Shown here: one piece after another, positions 1-10,908 of the stretch | How the letters are laid out: every line of letters starts with the position of its first letter | How positions within the stretch are numbered: the first letter of the stretch is position 1 | NCBI RefSeq assembly: GCF_026745355.1 | Contig: NC_079209.1 | Coordinates: forward strand, 25,115,573 to 25,179,572 | DNA from: Beta vulgaris subsp. vulgaris | Taxonomy: Eukaryota > Streptophyta > Magnoliopsida > Caryophyllales > Amaranthaceae | Direction of reading: 5' to 3' | Length of the DNA stretch: 64,000 nt | Notes under the pieces: model-generated | Database searches by the model: none | What the model saw: only the letters and a program-made list of their open reading frames with translations | Told to the model about the DNA's origin: nothing | Program-made: the position numbers and the translations under genes

Positions 1-361
1 TTAGGAAATAAAATCTGAACAGAATATTTTTGGTTTTTCGAATTTTGAAAAAAAAAAATCTAACTCTAATACGCTGGGAATTGGAACAGCGTTTGGGAAC
101 AGTGAATGGAACAATGAAATTTTGCTACTTTGGAACTCCATTAATTCTTTTAATCCTTTGTTATCACTTAAGGCATAGAATTGTCCTATGAACAATAAGG
201 GGAATATTATTGGACATTGGTGAGCAGTTTTCAGACATTTTTACTTATACATATGAAATAATCATATAAGAATTGTGATGTATTTAAGCAAATAAAAACA
301 TCAAAAATGCACATCAAGACATAATGCCAAAGAATTAACACAAAGGGGAATAATGTAGCAA

Positions 362-3300
362 TCATTTCAATTTAATTAAGCCAAGTTCAAGTCTCAATTT
401 CTCAAACCTATCTCTATTTAAGGGTTTTGTCAAGATATCTGCAATTTGACGTTCAGTCTCACAGAATTCCATTTTAATAAGACCCTTTTCAACATTATCT
501 TTCAGAAAGTGATGCCTAATATGGATGTGTTTGACTCTTGAATGGTGTACGGGATCTTTAGAAATACTAATAGCACTAGTATTATCACAATAGATGGGAA
601 CACATTCAAAGTAGATTCCATAGTCACGTAGTTGTTGTTTTATCCATAGCATTTGGGAACAACATGCTCTGCTGCAACATATTCAGCCTCTGCTGTAGAT
701 AAAGCAACTGTGTTTTGCTTCTTGGTGCTCCAAGAAACTAAACTATGACTAAGGAACTGAACCATACCTGATGTACTCTTTCTATTGACCAGATCTCCTG
801 CATAGTCAGCATCCGCAAATCCTTTCAATTCAAAGGTATCACTCCTCGAATAGAATAGGCTTAAATCATCTGTTCCCTTGAGGTATCTTAGGATTCTCTT
901 CACAGCTGTGAGATGAGATTCCTTTGGATTGGCTTGAAACCTTGCACATAATCCTACACTGAAAGCAATATCAGGACGACTTGCAGTTAGATATAGTAAT
1001 GAGCCAATCATACCTCGATATTGGTTTGATCCACACTGTTCCTATAGAATCTTCATCCAATCTGGTTGAGATTCCCATAGGTGTATGATTAACTTTGGAT
1101 GCTTCCAAACCATACTTTTTCAATAGTTCCTTTATGTACTTTTGTTGATGATGTAGATTCCTTCTTCTGTTTGCTTGATTTGCAACCCCAAGAAGAAGTT
1201 GAGCTCACCCATCATACTCATTTCAAATTCTTTACTCATGAGATTAGCAAAGTCCTTGCACAAAGATTCATTAGTAGCACCAAATATAATATCATCAACA
1301 TATATTTGAACAACTAATAAATGTTTTCCTTTTGATTTTAAAAACAAGGTTCGATCCAATTTTCCTCTTTTAAACTCATTTTCAAGAAGGAACTTAGAAA
1401 GTCTTTCATACCATGCTCTTGGAGCTTGCTTTAACCCATAAAGAGCTTTGTCAAGCTTAAAGACATGATTAGGAAATTCTTTATTTTCAAAACCTGGAGG
1501 TTGTTCTACAAATACCTCCTCATTAAGATAACCATTTAGAAAAGCACATTTTACATCCATTTGATACAATTTGAAACCCATGAAGGCAGCAAAAGCTATG
1601 AAGATTCTAATTGCTTCCAATCTTGCAACTGGAGCAAAAGTTTCTTCATAATCAATGCCTTCCTGTTGATTGTATCCTTTCACAACTAACCTGGCCTTGT
1701 TTCTTATGATAGTTCCGAACTCATCTAATTTGTTTCGAAACACCCACTTTAAACCAATAACCTTGTTATGTTTAGGCTTAGGTTCAAGGTGCCAAACTTT
1801 GTTTCTTTCAAATTGATGAAGTTCATCCTGCATTGCTACGATCCAATCAGCATCAGTGAGAGCTTCTTCATGATTCCTAGGTTCCAACATAGAAAGAAAA
1901 GCATGAAAAGCACAAAAGTTTTTCAATTGAGATCTCGTTTGAGTTCCCTTATTTATGTCACTGATTATTAGTTCCACAGGATGGGAACGATGAGTTTTCC
2001 AAGGCTTTGGTTGGAAATCCTGGATGGAAACTTGGTTTCCTTGATCATCTTCATTTCCTGTACTTGGGAACCAGGTTCAACAATAGTGGATTCATTCACT
2101 AGTGCATCATCACTTAGTTCCTCTTCTTCCTCATTGGGAACAGGAACAGGATGTTGTTCCCTTGGCTTTGTTCCCATGACTTCGTCTTCCAAAGTCTCAT
2201 CAATAAGACTTAGGTCTTTTGTCAATCCTATTTCGAAGTCATCTTCAACCTGTGTGCTTGCATCAAATTTATCTGTTTCATCAAAAATAACATGCACACT
2301 TTCTTCTACACACATAGACCTTTTATTATACACTCTATAAGCCTTGCTACTAGAAGAATATCCTAAGAATAGCTTCTTCACTTCTAGCATCAAATTTTCC
2401 AATATTTTGTTTCCCATTATTATGAACAAAACATTTACATCCAAATGTTCTGAAATATGTAATATTGGGCTTTTTACCAAAATAAAGCTCATAGGGCGTT
2501 TTATTTAATAAAGGTCTTACCATGGCTCGATTTATAATGTGACAAGCAGTATTCACAGCTTCTGCCCAAAAGTTTTTAGGAAGTCCACTAGCTATCAACA
2601 TAGTCCTAGCCATCTCTTCTAGTGTTCTATTCTTCCTTTCAACAACACCATTTTGTTGAGGTGTTCTAGGGGCTGAGAAATTGTGATCTAATCCATTGTC
2701 TCTGCTAAAGTCATCGAACTTATAATTTTCAAACTCTTTACCATGGTCGGATCTAAGGTGAAGTAATTTGACCACTCAAATTTTGTACTTTCTTTGCAAA
2801 GACAAGGAACTCATCATAAGTCTCGTCCTTGCTAGAAAGAAAAATAACCCAAGTAAATCTAGAGAAGTCATCTACAATTACTACACATATTTCTTTCCAC
2901 TCTACTTTGTATCCTCATAGGTCCACATAAATCCATATGTATTAACTCTAAAGGTCTTGTGGTACTCACCACATTTTGGACTTGAAAGAGGACCTAACAT
3001 GCTTGCCTTTTGCGCATGCATCACAACATGATCTAAATGAAACTTAGTAGAGGGTAAACCTAAAACTAGTTCTTTAGAACGCAGTTTGTCAAGCAAGGAA
3101 AAGCTAGCATGACCTAGACGCTTGTGCCATAAGAATGAATCATCATCAATAACACTAAGGCATGTGAATTTGTTTTTGGGAACAAGGTTGAGATCCACAA
3201 CATATGTGTTCCCTTTCCTTGTTCCTTCCAAAATGATATCCTTTGTGCTATTGTTGACTATCAAACATTTTTCACTATTAAACTTCACACAGTTCCCTCT

Positions 3301-3547
3301 ATCACAGAATTGGGAACAAGTTATGCTTTAATCCATCAACTAGAAACACATTTTCTATGGAATGTGACGATGACTTACCAACTTTGCCCATGGCAACTAT
3401 GTTACCTTTCTTGTTGTCACCAAAAGTCACACTTCCACCATTGTAGGCTGAGAGTGAGAGAAATCTTGATTTATCTCCAGTCATATGCTTAGAACAACCA
3501 CTGTCTAGGTACCATGTGTTGTTCCCCCTCACTCCAACCTGCAAGAA
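362..3547 (-). pseudogene. Element A pol: protease, integrase, reverse transcriptase, RNase H (frame-broken)
   Basis: Copia polyprotein in pieces. Protease is at about 3300-3544 with the aspartate motif WYLDSGCSKHMTGD. The pre-integrase HHCC zinc region is at 2902-3288, but a frameshift loses its cysteines (B reads DHVCDACAKGKH there). The integrase core is at 2350-2775 with RSDHGKEF and the glutamate in QQNGVVERKNRTLEEMA. Reverse transcriptase is at 1132-1977 with the catalytic YVDDIIFG box, and RNase H at 362-1011 with ADADYAG and a CDNTSAI segment, ending LGLIKLK. There is no ATG at the pol start, so expression would need to bypass the gag stop at 3550-3552. Compared with B the breaks are one- or two-base indels, with almost no substitutions. 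Confidence 0.9.
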
Positions 3548-3549
3548 AA

Positions 3550-5399
3550 CTAATTGTTAGAGTTAGGAACCCAATCTTTCTTGGGTTCCTTTCCTTCAGG
3601 AACAATAGATTTCTTTTTCCAAATTACTTTACTTGTTTCCAAGTTCTCATTGATGCGACCAAGTCTTTTAGGACAAGAGTTCCTAAAATGACCAGTGTTC
3701 CCACAAAACATACAAACTTTATCACTTGGTAAATCAACTCTCTTTTTAGGTTTTTCAAACTTCTTTTTAGGTTTTTCAAACTTCTTTTTGTGATTAAAAC
3801 CAAGACCTTCAGTTCGTTTTGTTTGAGGTTCTTAATCCAGTTTGGAATAGGTAGCATTTTCTTTTCATTTCTCATTTGGTCAGTTCCCCTAAGTTCCTTA
3901 TTTTCAATTTCCAAAAATGAAACATGATTTTTCAATTCGTTTATTTCAGATTTGAAACTTTGCAAGGGAACTGACTTAATGTCAAATGAACTTACTTCAG
4001 GAACAAACTCTTTTAGTTGTGACAACTCAAGCTCAACAAGTAGTTCTCATTTTTAAGATTTTCGAAATCCTCTTTTAATTTAAGATTTTTGTCAAACAAT
4101 TCGAAAAATCTTTTCTCAATATCAACTCGAACACTTTTAAGCCAAGAGGTATGTTCCTTTGCTACACTTAAAGCATTTTGACATTGTTTTAGTTTAATGG
4201 TTTCATCTTTGCAATCATTTACAGCGTCAACAATAAACTCAAATAATTTTTCTTTACTTAAAGAATTAAGACGAGTTTTGATGGTGTCTAGACTTGCCTC
4301 AAGAGATTCAATCTCTTCATCAGATTCGGAATTGTCAAGAGCCATAAGACAGAAGTTTGCAGTCTCCTCATTTGGTTGAGGATCATCTTCTTCCTCAGAG
4401 TCAGAGTCTCCCCATGCAGCAACCATAGCTTTCTTCATGTCAGATCGAGTATAGGAGTTTTTGTATTCTTTGTTCCTATCTCTGCTCTGTTCCCTTCCTT
4501 TGCCTTTTTCTTGTTCCCATTGGGGACAATCCTTGATGAAGTGCTCAGAACTGCCACACTTATGACAAACAAGTTTGTTAGAATATTTCTTATTCTTACC
4601 TTTGTAATCACCTTTCTTCATGTTCCTAAACATTCTTTTGAATTTTCGGACCATGAGAGCAGATTCTTCTTCATCTGTTTCTGAGCCTTCACTTTCATCA
4701 GCTTTTAAGGCAATCGACTTTTGCTTGGACATATCTCCATTTCATTGTCCAATTGCAACTCATGAGTCATGAGGGAACCAGCAAGTTGTTCCAAATTGAA
4801 CTTAGTAAAGTCCTTAGTTTCCTGAAGGCAGTTACCTTAGCCATCCAACGATCCCTAGGAAGGCTCCTTAGGACCTTTCGTACCTGTTCCTCAGATGTAA
4901 TCACTTTACCAAGAGATGTTAGCTCATTAATTATATTAGTAAAGCGTGTAAACATGTCTTGGATAGACTCTTTTGATTTCATTTGAAAAAGTTCATATTG
5001 GTTCATCAAAAGATCTATTTTTGATCTCTTAACTTCACTCGTACCTTCATGAGTGACTTCAAGAAGATCCCAAATTTGTTTTGCGGTTTTACATCCCATG
5101 ACACGATTGTGTTCATGAGGACCAAGACCACAATGAAGCAATTTTATAGCAAGAGCATTAATTTCCATCTTTTCGAAATCAGCTTTATCAAAATCAGATA
5201 TAGATTTAGGAATTACCTCATTCTTGTCATTAGTGGTAGTGACTTCAAAATCACCTACCTCTATGACTCTCCATACCTGGTAATTGTCGGCTTTGATAAA
5301 GATCTCCATTCTGTTCTTCCAGTAAGTGTAAAACTTACCATTGAACATTGGTGGCCTCTGCGTAGAGTACCCTTCTTCCAGTTTCTCTCTAGTATTCAT
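3550..5399 (-). pseudogene. Element A gag, two CCHC zinc knuckles, frame-broken
   Basis: Nucleocapsid polyprotein, which would package the element RNA in cytoplasmic particles. The first ATG is at 5399 (MNTREKLEEGYS). The N-terminal UBN2/gag domain of Copia elements is at about 4767-5399 (WKNRMEIFI, then VTSEEQVRKVLRSLP). The first knuckle is CHKCGSSEHFIKDC (C-X2-C-X4-H-X4-C) at about 4520-4565. An acidic, coiled-coil-like stretch follows (FENLKNENYLLS). The second knuckle, intact in B as CMFCGNTGHFRNSC, falls out of frame near 3690. The stop is at 3550-3552. Frameshifts lie near 4800, 4020 and 3830. The long coiled-coil gag with two knuckles is typical of Sireviruses. Confidence 0.88.
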
Positions 5400-5449
5400 A
5401 TTTTTCAAGATCTTGAACTCAACAGGGTTTCCTGAATATTAGAGTTCCC

Positions 5450-5461
5450 GCTCTGATACCA
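5450..5461 (-). other. Element A primer binding site
   Basis: The minus strand reads TGGTATCAGAGC two bases inside the LTR, complementary to the 3' end of plant initiator Met-tRNA, the usual Copia minus-strand primer. Confidence 0.92.
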
Positions 5462-5463
5462 AT

Positions 5464-7040
5464 TGTTGTATAATATGAGCACTATAAGAGGGGGGTGAAT
5501 TATAGTGAGAGAATAAGCACTACTTTTTGCGGAATTAAAAGTAAACTTGGGAACAAACAATGGGAACACGAGAGATTTTACGAGGAAAAACTTCCTAGGC
5601 CTAGTAGGAAGAAACAACCTCGACCACAAGGGATTTTAAACAACTTTCCACTATAATAGGCCAAAACAACTCTGATTACAACCTATTACTTTTCTCTCGA
5701 TTCTCAACTTAAGTCACTCAACTCAAGTTCCCAACGACAGTTCCCAACATGACGTTTTCTCTCAAACTTCACTCGAAGTTCCTTTCTCTTTCTCTTTCTC
5801 TTTCTCTTGCTTCACTCAAAGCTTTCTCACACTTACAAGAGTTCACTCAAACCCTTTTTCTCAAAAATACACTTTGTAAAACAATGGAAGAGTAATAAAA
5901 CTCGATTAATGTAAGTATGAATTCTCTCAAGGAAAGGCACTGACACTTTAGATAACTTAAGACAAATTAACTAAGTCAGACACATTTTACTAATCAGAAA
6001 TTTCTCAAGTGAATTAGGCGCCTATTTATAGACATTAAGACAAGACATGATTTCCACTAACTTAGACCATTATCACATGTTCTCCATGATTCTAATTAAT
6101 TAATTAAATTAAATTATTTTTCTAAGTCATGTACATCATCCACTAACCATTACTTCACTTCATAGAAGCAGTAACAAATACGTGGTTTTGCAAACTTGGA
6201 GAATAATTAATCTTATTTAATTTAATTAAATACTTGGAGGATAATTAACTTAGCCACTAAATCCACTAACTCATAAACTTGAAGCAGTAAATCATTTAGG
6301 CGTGTAAGCTAGAATTTAGGAAATAAATAAATAAAAATCCTTTAGCTAGTTTTTAGGAAAAAATCTTTTTCAAAATCTTTTAAAAAACCGGAAAACAGTT
6401 TTTATTTCGAAAAATCCGAAACTTTAAAAACCGGAAATAATATTTTTCGAAAATAAATCTTTAAATAAAATATAAAAGATAAAATATTATTTTAAAAAGA
6501 TAAGATTTGAAAATCAGAATTTTAAAATCAGAAAATCTATTTAAAATCTTTTCCTAACAAACTTAAACTAACTTCCTAAAATTATGGATCTTAGTCAAAT
6601 TATCCCTAAAAACTCTAACAACTATATTGGGCACACAATTACTTAGGGCGCACAATATTAGTCACTTAGAAGTTCCTAAATTAGTTTTAAAGTCTTGTTC
6701 CCTAATTATTAAGTCTTGTTCCTAAGCCTTGTTCCTATAGTGCCAGGTCTGTTCCTTTCATGGGAACAGAACCAAGTTCCTTTGAGAATTCACCACGAAC
6801 TTAATAAAGCTATTACTCAACCTTAACAAGAAGATTAATAAATACCCTAATGTATTCTAATCTTCATTCCATGCTTGATTCTTCATTTCTCGAACTCTTT
6901 ACTTCGATCTTGATTAATTCTCCGCTTTAATCTTCAATCAAGTATTCTCTTAGCTCGAGCATGAATTACCTTGCAACAACATAAATAAAATATACTATGT
7001 CTTTTGTGGTTAGGTCATCTTCAAAACTCAAGGATCAACA
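5464..7040 (-). repeat. Element A 5' LTR, 1577 bp
   Basis: On the minus strand it begins TGTTGATCCTTGAG and ends TATACAACA, so the termini are the 5-bp inverted pair TGTTG/CAACA. It is homologous throughout to both LTRs of B. It holds a TATA box, a GAGAAA-type tract (about 5779-5812) and a cluster of GTTCC/GGAAC words at about 6670-6790. At seven sites in the first 240 bp where the two B LTRs differ from each other, A matches the B 3' copy. Confidence 0.93.
6021..6031 (-). promoter_or_regulatory. TATA box of element A LTR
   Basis: The minus strand reads CTATAAATAGG, a near-consensus plant TATA box at the same LTR position as in B. It is the expected core promoter for the genomic RNA. Confidence 0.8.
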
Positions 7041-7740
7041 GATATTCCTTTTTTTATTTTTAACGTGCAATTTGAGTGTATCAATTACATAGATTACGTG
7101 ATTGAAATAACTGTTTCCTTAATTATATAGATTACGTATCAATTAAAATCTGTAATTGACGTCAATTATATAGATTACTAAATCTATTATATGCGTGATT
7201 AAGGGAAGGGATATGCGTGATTATGGGAATTTCATATTCTTTGTTTCCTTTGCCACGTGGACCATCTAATTGAGCTTCGAAAAATACTGATCAATGGAGC
7301 ATGCCACGTGGGCTTGAAAGCTCTAAATTTGCGCCACGTGGCCTGAAGGATTCTTCTTTAGATATATATATATATATAGATTATGTATTATGACGTACCT
7401 ATTCTAATTATTATGTCTATAAATCAAGCATATGGTCAATATGGTCTCCGTATGATTGGTTAAATAAACCAGAAAAAGCACGGTACTTTGATTTTGGATC
7501 GCGGCAAACATATAATTTTTCGACTAAACACGAGGCTTCAGCCTCCATCCAGCAAGAAATCTTCCGGAATAGCCACTGATAATGTATTGATTGAACTTCT
7601 CCATTAGTTGCAAAGCCTGTAGCTCTCTTGAATGATCAACAATCGACTATTCATCCAATTAACTGATCTGTGTAGTTACAGACTGACAATTGACCATTTA
7701 TATCCGAGTTACAAACAAATTTGACTAGAACAACACCACC
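7041..7740. other. Host-like AT-rich DNA between A and a MITE
   Basis: No gene is visible. It holds repeated AGATTACGT-type words (7090-7180), a G-box cluster (7254-7340), a short TA run (about 7364-7378) and a TATA-like TCTATAAATC near 7428. An ATG at 7743 opens a short frame (MDEECPETQPKTN) that runs into the MITE at 7774. This could be the 5' flank and first codons of a lost host gene, but no family is recognised. Confidence 0.4.
7254..7340. promoter_or_regulatory. Cluster of three G-boxes (CACGTG)
   Basis: Three CACGTG cores, each inside GCCACGTGG/GCCACGTGK, lie at 7254-7259, 7305-7310 and 7335-7340. A fourth is at 8291-8296, inside the MITE. G-boxes bind bZIP and bHLH factors in plants (ABF, HY5 and PIF families). 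Three in 87 bp is unlikely by chance in AT-rich DNA, but no intact downstream gene is seen. Confidence 0.55.
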
Positions 7741-7773
7741 GATGGATGAGGAGTGTCCTGAAACACAACCTAA

Positions 7774-8495
7774 GACCAATGCCAATGGTGATGGGTTTAA
7801 TCACCAAATTTCCCTACTTACTCATGTTTTGTTCATTTTATGAACAAATGTATCATCTCCACTCCACTCATGAACAAAAAAAACATCAAACTCCACTTTA
7901 TCTCTCCTACTTTTCACTACCACACCTCAACTTTCTCTCTCCTATTTATCTTTCCTACTTCAATTAATAATATAATTTACATATTAAAAATAAAAATGAA
8001 TCATCTTATGAGTACTTAAAACTATAATAATTAATTACCAAAAATTAGTTTTTTTTCTTCTTTTTATGTGAGGAGGAGAAGGTAAAAAATTATAGAGAAA
8101 AATGATGTATCAATATTTTTTGAGAGAGAAAGATTGAAGAAGTGTTTTTTTTTGTTCTGAAATATATCAATATGGGTATCATTTTATAGAGGGGAAAAAA
8201 TATGAATTTTGGTATTTTTTATTTTTTTTGAAATAGGGATTTTCTGGGAAGAAATTTCCACAAATTTTCCCAAAAATACACAGCAACAACCACGTGGCAG
8301 CGTGCCACTGGCTGGCTGTGTGTCATTCTTCCCCCTTTTCTTCAATGCATGGTGATGAGTTTGTTCATATGATGAACAATGACATATTGTGTCATTTGTT
8401 GAACACTTTTATGTTACCAATGGGATCCAAGTTTTTTTTGTTCAATCCAAAATTTCAGATTTTGGTGATCAAACCCATCACCAGTGGCATTTCTC
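7774..8495. mobile_element. Harbinger/Tourist-like MITE, about 722 bp
   Basis: The left end (7774-7808) and the reverse complement of the right end (8461-8495) share AATGCCA, one mismatch, then TGGTGATGGGTTT, one mismatch, then ATCACCAAA. The outer 1-4 bases differ. TAA flanks both sides (7771-7773 and 8496-8498), matching the TWA target preference of PIF/Harbinger elements; CTAAG as a 5-bp duplication is an equally literal reading. Subterminal GTTCAT/ATGAAC words occur near both ends. No transposase is encoded. Superfamily assignment is inference. Confidence 0.7.
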
Positions 8496-8752
8496 TAAGT
8501 GGAGCGATGTACAATATAATGTCATTGGTTAATTATGGGGTTGGGGTGCAGTTAGTGACACATATGCATTTCGATTTCAAACTCATGCAGCTTTTTGATA
8601 GATGAATCTTCTGAAATCACACTGTAGCTTTATCAAATAAAGGTTGAATAGTTGAAGAAGGAATTAACCCTCTAATCCCTGAAATTATACTTTAATCAAT
8701 CTCATGATACATCATATATAGTCATGGTGAGATATCCGAACAATGCAAGTTG

Positions 8753-8980
8753 GCGATTTGCTATTCAATTGGTGAAGCTTTGGCCTTGAGGGTGACTCGG
8801 TTATGATCCACGTAGGTGTACGTTCTGATCGATTTGATGATGAGTCAGGTGCAGCTGCATTCAGGCTGTTGAATTAGATTAATCCTATATATCCCGAAGT
8901 AGTTCATTCACTTCACTGCTAATGAGATGCATGTTGCTGATAAATTTTGAAGGCAAGGATAAGGTGCACATAATAGACGA
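8753..8980 (+). pseudogene. GRAS transcription factor relic (SCL28-like)
   Basis: Short frames collinear with the GRAS domain remain: GEALALRVTRL, then RFDDESGAAAFRLLN followed by a stop, then INPI, FIHFTANEMHVADKF, and EGKDKVHIID. The last is the VHIID motif that defines GRAS proteins. The wording (DDESG, LLNQ, FIHFTANE, FEGKDKVHIID) is closest to the SCL28 branch as I remember it. One in-frame TAG replaces an expected Gln and at least three small frameshifts are needed. Nothing upstream of GEALAL or downstream of VHIID is recognisable, so this is a truncated copy or gene remnant. The GRAS call is firm; the subfamily is less so. Confidence 0.7.
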
Positions 8981-10547
8981 CAACAAAAACAATACAACAG
9001 TACAACCAACAACCACCATCACCACAACAACCACCATAATTAAACTATACTTAGAGCCGGCCACTAACCTGTGCAACCAGACCATCAGCACAGGGCCCCC
9101 AAATTTTGAGGGCCCATTTTACGGATATTGCAGCCCAGCTTAAAAAAAAAATTGGGTTTAATTCTCTATCTTCATTCTTCATTTCGGCGTGCAAACCGCA
9201 AACCACGTTCTTTAACTTCCCCTAAAAATCTTTCCAATTTTCAAAAATTTGTTATCTTTTGAAATCTTCTAAATTCTAAATTTCTCAATTTCTGTTAACA
9301 ACTTTCCCAAATTCTCTCACTCATTCCTTATTAACCGTTGCAAAAAATATGAAAATATCATTTCTGATTTCTCCATTCAATCTTCAATTAACGGCTCATT
9401 TTTTTCACTCTTTATATAGTCGGAACTCATGTATATTTTTTCATCAATTATCAATTAATTCTGAGACAAAAGAAATTGAAATTCATATCTTCAACTTTTT
9501 GTTATTTTTTGATTTCTGTAAATTTGGAATTTTGGAAATTCTCGGCGTTGTGAAAATTCTGAGAAGTTGTGAAGATTTCGAGACAAAAGAAGTTGTGAAC
9601 GTTGTGGGGTGAAGATTCTTGGCGTTCGGTCGACAGGCCTGTGGGTGTTGATTCTGACAGGCTGCAGCAGGTTGTGATGGAAGGGGAAGCATAGGTGAAT
9701 TGTTAATTATCATTCACTAGTTATTCAATTCATCAATTGTGTTTATCCATTTTCAATTTTTTGTGTTTAATTTTTTGTTTGAAAGGATTGGAATTTTCTT
9801 ACAATAAACTAATTGACATTTGCTTGAATTGCTTCATGAATTGATGATGCAACTTGTGATGTATCTTAATGGCATGATGTTACACAGTAGGAACATTGGG
9901 GAGTGGGGACAATGATGCATTTTTGTTAGTTCATCATACAGTTATGAGTTATATGATATATCGCATTGCAACACATTTTTGCCAAATTTTTATCTTTTTT
10001 TCCTTTGCTTTCGTTGGTAGGATTTTTCTGCTTTTTGTGATTGTTTTGTTGTAATTGTTGGCTTGTTGCTGTTTATTTCGTGTAATTTAAGTTCCATTTT
10101 CGTTTTTTTGCTCAATTTTTTTCATCTAATTGTTTCTGTTTATTTCCTGTTTTTATTATCTGTTTGTTCGAATTGTTGTAAATAGTGAGTTCCATTTTCG
10201 TGTAATTCTTGTAGTCTTGTAGATGATGAGTTTGATTTTCGTTTCGTTCTAGTTTTGTTCATCATATTTTAATTGTTTGGAACAAGTTGCAAAGTATGGG
10301 CTAATTCTGATTTGCAGTATTTATTTTGGTTTGTGCTGTAACTTCACTTTCTCATTTCTTGACTAGCAAATATTCCATAAAAGACATAAAAGCTCAAATA
10401 AGATGTGGTCTTGTTTGTGTTTGAAATTTAATTTTGTATGATGTATCCAGTTTGTCGCGTGAATCATGATTGTGAAATTTTGATGAGAAGGACTCAATTT
10501 TGTACTGGTTCTAGAAAAAAGGTTACTAATAGTTTTAGCAATTTGGG

Positions 10548-10625
10548 GCATTTTAAGAATTGAATTCGGGACCTCTTGTTCCCAAAGCAAGAGTCCTCTG
10601 TATTTCGATCTGCTAATCTTAGGAT
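10548..10625 (-). other. Possible tRNA-derived remnant inside the hAT leader
   Basis: The minus strand resembles a tRNA 3' half: a possible anticodon stem CTCTTG/CAAGAG around a TTTGGGAA loop, followed by GGTCCCGAATTCAATTC where a T-arm would be. The B-box match is poor and the acceptor stem is not seen. It may be a SINE fragment or chance. Confidence 0.3.
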
Positions 10626-10908
10626 CTGAAAGCATTCTTTCTTTAACTGCAGACCTACTTCACAACGAGATCATAATTGTTTTTTATAATTTTCAGGATT
10701 AATGTATTGTGTATATTTTAATGAGATTTTTTTCTTTGATTTTTTAGATTGAAATCATCGGTTAATAATTGATTAATTGGGAAATATTCATCACAAATTG
10801 GAGTATTATTGCTTAATTGTCAGGTTGTTTCGCTCCTTTTTTTATTTTATTTTTACTTACATGGTGAATTGTTGATTGTGTGATTTACACCTTAGTTGTT
10901 TTTATCCT

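Larger units (their letters stand above)
1..7040 (-). mobile_element. Copia element A (Sirevirus-like), cut by the left window edge
   Basis: LTR retrotransposon on the minus strand. Reading leftward: 5' LTR (5464-7040), a primer binding site for initiator Met-tRNA, gag, then protease, integrase, reverse transcriptase and RNase H. This gag-PR-IN-RT-RH order defines Copia. The third ORF and the 3' LTR lie left of base 1; bases 1-361 match the post-pol leader of element B (about 20491-20840). The family is the same as B: the RT protein is identical over about 275 residues. The left end cannot be seen, so no target duplication can be tested; the right flank is GATAT at 7041-7045. Confidence 0.93.
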
